From: Cyrtodaria siliqua
Lineage: Eukaryota; Mollusca; Bivalvia; Adapedonta; Hiatellidae
Length of the DNA stretch: 64,000 bases
Assembly: GCA_037043455.1 (NCBI GenBank)
Contig: JAWPHD010000292.1
Coordinates: 186,001-250,000 of the forward strand
Direction of reading: 5' to 3'
This document shows, piece after piece, positions 62,085 through 64,000 of this stretch. Each line of letters begins with the position of its first letter. Position 1 is the first letter of the stretch. The notes under the pieces were generated by a model. That model was not told the DNA's origin and searched no databases. It saw nothing but the letters and a program-made list of their open reading frames with translations. The position numbers were made by a program, and so were the translations under genes.

Positions 62085-62215
62085 GTTTGAGATGTAGCAA
62101 TAACAATAACGAGAATAGCTCCGTCACTTTTATCACACAAGCACTTAGTTCATTCATCGTTTTGAAGAGACATATTAAATCTAATTTTATTTACTAGTGT
62201 CTCCATGGTACATGT
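62085..62215 (-). promoter_or_regulatory. Immediate 5' flank of delphilin exon 1
   Basis: Only 131 bp separate the ATG from the duplicated block. No TATA box or other clear core promoter motif is seen; it probably contains 5' UTR. A TGA in frame with the start lies about 45 nt upstream. Confidence 0.3.
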
Positions 62216-63293
62216 TGGATCAAATCCAATGCATTTTTGAAAATAAAATTAAAAAATTGATAGTCCTTTAGTTTGTTAAAATAGTCTTTTTATCCAGTCA
62301 TTGCAGAGCAGATATTTTGCTCCTATAAATTTTACACAATATGGTATTGGTAAAAGTTTCAGTTTAACCAGTCTGTTTCATGTAGGTTAAAATATATCTG
62401 CTAACCCACATATAGTTTTTTTCCAATAACAGTGCCAATGATCTAAGGAATTAGAAAACAAAATATTACTCAGTTTATACAACCGTCAGGCTGCAATACA
62501 TTAAGTCATAACAAAGTCATACCAAAGTCGTACCAAAGTTGTACCAGTCATACCAAAGTCATAAATACGAGTAAGTCAGCAATAAGTCATCAAAGTCAAA
62601 ACTAGTCACGGTAAGAACAGTCATAATCTGGATCAAATCCAATGCGTTTTTGAAAATAAAATTTTAAAACCGATAGTCCTTTAGTTTGTTAAAAAGTCCT
62701 TTAGTTTGTTAAAATAGTCTTTTTATTCAGTCACTGGAGATATTTTTTTCCTATAAATTTTACACAATACAGTATTGGTAAAAGTTTCAGTTTAACCAGT
62801 CTGTTTCATGTAGGTTAAAATATATCTGCCATTTCCTAGGAATCTTTATGTGAGGAAGCTATCCAGCTGGCTTGCGGAACGTCGGTGGTTCTACCCAGGT
62901 GCCCGCCTGTGCACAAAAATTGCCCGGAGGGGCACCTGGGGTCTTCCTCCACCAGTGGAAGCTGGAAAGTCGCCATATAACCTTAGCTGTTGGTGCGACT
63001 ATAAAATCCAATTCAATTCAATTCAATATCTGCCATTTAACCCACACATAGTTTTTATCCAATAACAGTGCCAATGATCTAAGAAAAAAGAAAAAAAAAA
63101 ATTACTCGGTTTATAAAACCATCAGACTGCAATACATATAGTCATAACAAAGTCATACCAAAGTCATACCAAAGTCATACCAAAGTCATACCAAAGTCAT
63201 AACAAAGTCATACCAGTCATACCAAAGTCGTAACTAAGTCAGCAATAAGTCATCAAAGTCAAAACTAGTCAAGGTAAGAACAGTCATAATGAA
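62216..63293. repeat. ~413-bp tandem duplication upstream of the delphilin start
   Basis: 'ggatcaaatccaatgc', 'gtcctttagtttgttaaaat', 'cctataaattttacacaata' and 'ttcagtttaaccagtctgtt' occur in both halves with a step of about 413 bp. Each half ends with an 11-bp array 'aaagtcatacc' (62495-62560 and 63140-63230). The right copy carries an extra 'gtcctttagtttgttaaa' repeat and a SINE insertion. Confidence 0.9.
62835..63025 (+). mobile_element. 5'-truncated SINE with 13-bp target duplication
   Basis: 'aatctttatgtgaggaagct', 'tggcttgcggaacgtcggtg' and 'ggtgcgactataaaatccaa', ending in (attca)n. The host phrase 'atatctgccattt' flanks it at 62822-62834 and 63026-63038. The other copy of the tandem duplication lacks the insertion. 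The tRNA head, present in 30809-31079, is missing. Confidence 0.93.
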
Positions 63294-64000
63294 GAACGAT
63301 AATATTAACATACAGTCAAAGTTATAGTCACTGTAAACAGTGAATGATACAACCACTATGTTATAATCCACTGTACCGTAGTAATGGTAATCGAGTAATA
63401 TGTAATTCATTACTCTTTAATCAGTGTCATAATTAACATTTCATTTGCATATCTTCAACATCATCACAATAATTCTTGGGTACCTTGTTATATAAATACT
63501 ATAAAATAAAATCTTATTTGGGGTATTTTAACAATTTTTTTTTTTTTTTTTACTTTTTTAACCATTCCGATTTAACGAAATTTCTTTCTTGCACTTTAAA
63601 AAAGTTTCAGGTAATTATTAATCATAATAACAATTCAATATTCCTTAATATGCAGATTCCATTTTTAAAATGATATGTTTTATCTACATCTAAATTTTAT
63701 TAATAATCAGAGATATAAGAAACTACTTAAGTTCTCCTTCAGAGTTTAGTATACAATGATTAATAATGAACTAGCCAAGAGTACAAATTCCCAGGAATAA
63801 TATGAGACAATTTATGCAGCAAAGAAAACTGTTCTCAGTGAATTCTGGGAAATTCAGTATACGTCTGCTGTATTTATTTTAATATTTAGACAGTATATGC
63901 ACCCATGACAGACTGTTCAGTTAATAACAAATCAACAATTAACATTAAACATCTGTTATCATTAAAGTCCTCTCACAAATCCCATAAAGATACAGTGTCA
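63294..64000. other. Right edge, nothing recognised
   Basis: AT-rich, with a (t)18 run at 63538. No exon or repeat family seen. If delphilin has further 5' exons they lie beyond this edge. Confidence 0.4.

Larger units (their letters stand above)
42949..61743. other. 18.8 kb intron between exons 1 and 2
   Basis: The largest gap in the gene model. It holds repeats listed below and weak plus-strand coding candidates at 52430, 53768 and 57874. Stretches with nothing recognised: 46271-47350 (apart from odd repeat phrases), 49134-51167, 53913-56310 and 58886-59800. An unrecognised extra delphilin exon, encoding the end of harmonin-N domain 1, could also be hidden here. Confidence 0.6.

Noticed and set aside
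60952..61058. Possible delphilin exon between exons 1 and 2 (AISLTSKEQWQKNSKRGSS)
   Set aside because: The acceptor and donor look good, but the phase does not fit exon 1 (the frame required by exon 1 meets TAA), and a SINE-like sequence adjoins it.
62495..63240. 11-bp 'aaagtcatacc' series considered as a CRISPR-like array
   Set aside because: Repeats are directly abutting with no spacers; a simple tandem repeat in a eukaryotic genome.

Overview
The window looks like genomic DNA from an invertebrate, most likely a bivalve mollusc. It is AT-rich, intron-rich and packed with non-autonomous repeats. The most common carry the phrase 'aagggccataactctg' inside tandem units of about 150-180 bp, an arrangement I associate with bivalve repeats such as the oyster 'pearl' elements. 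No bacterial, organellar or viral genes were seen.

One protein-coding gene dominates. It lies on the minus strand, starts at the ATG at 62084 and runs off the left edge. I could chain 18 coding exons (62084 down to 2921), nearly all with GT donors and AG acceptors that fit. Together they give 2,547 nt, or 849 codons, in one unbroken frame. The predicted protein is a delphilin (GRID2IP) orthologue: an N-terminal harmonin-N-like helical domain, a PDZ domain, two tandem harmonin-N-like domains, a serine/proline-rich linker, a polyproline tract and the first third of an FH2 (formin) domain. The rest of FH2 lies outside the window. In vertebrates delphilin is a postsynaptic scaffold that binds GluD2 through its PDZ domain and carries a formin FH2 domain.

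Layout, left to right: a CT/AC-rich satellite with a 1.21 kb higher-order repeat (1-2365); FH2 and linker exons (2.9-17.2 kb) among foldback, pearl-like and LINE relics; a 4 kb pearl-like array (17.3-21.3 kb); linker and third harmonin-N exons (22.2-26.9 kb); second harmonin-N exons (34.0-37.1 kb) beside an 18-bp minisatellite; PDZ exons (41.5-42.9 kb); an 18.8 kb intron (42.9-61.7 kb) full of transposons, a 21-bp minisatellite and one or two weak plus-strand coding candidates; exon 1 (61.7-62.1 kb); and a tandemly duplicated 5' flank hit by a SINE (62.2-63.3 kb).

The most unusual signal is that tandem repeats in this gene often start exactly at its exon-intron boundaries and contain copies of them. 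A 68-bp array upstream of PDZ exon 41500-41588 repeats its acceptor and first ~40 coding bases about 15 times. A 37-bp array downstream of exon 22213-22320 repeats its donor. Exon 34654-34724 is followed by a 70-bp copy of itself, and the start of that copy supplies its donor. Exon 14217-14298 has about three decayed acceptor copies upstream. A candidate plus-strand exon at 57874 has a 71-bp acceptor copy. This reads as recurrent local duplication at splice junctions, leaving decoy splice sites in the introns.
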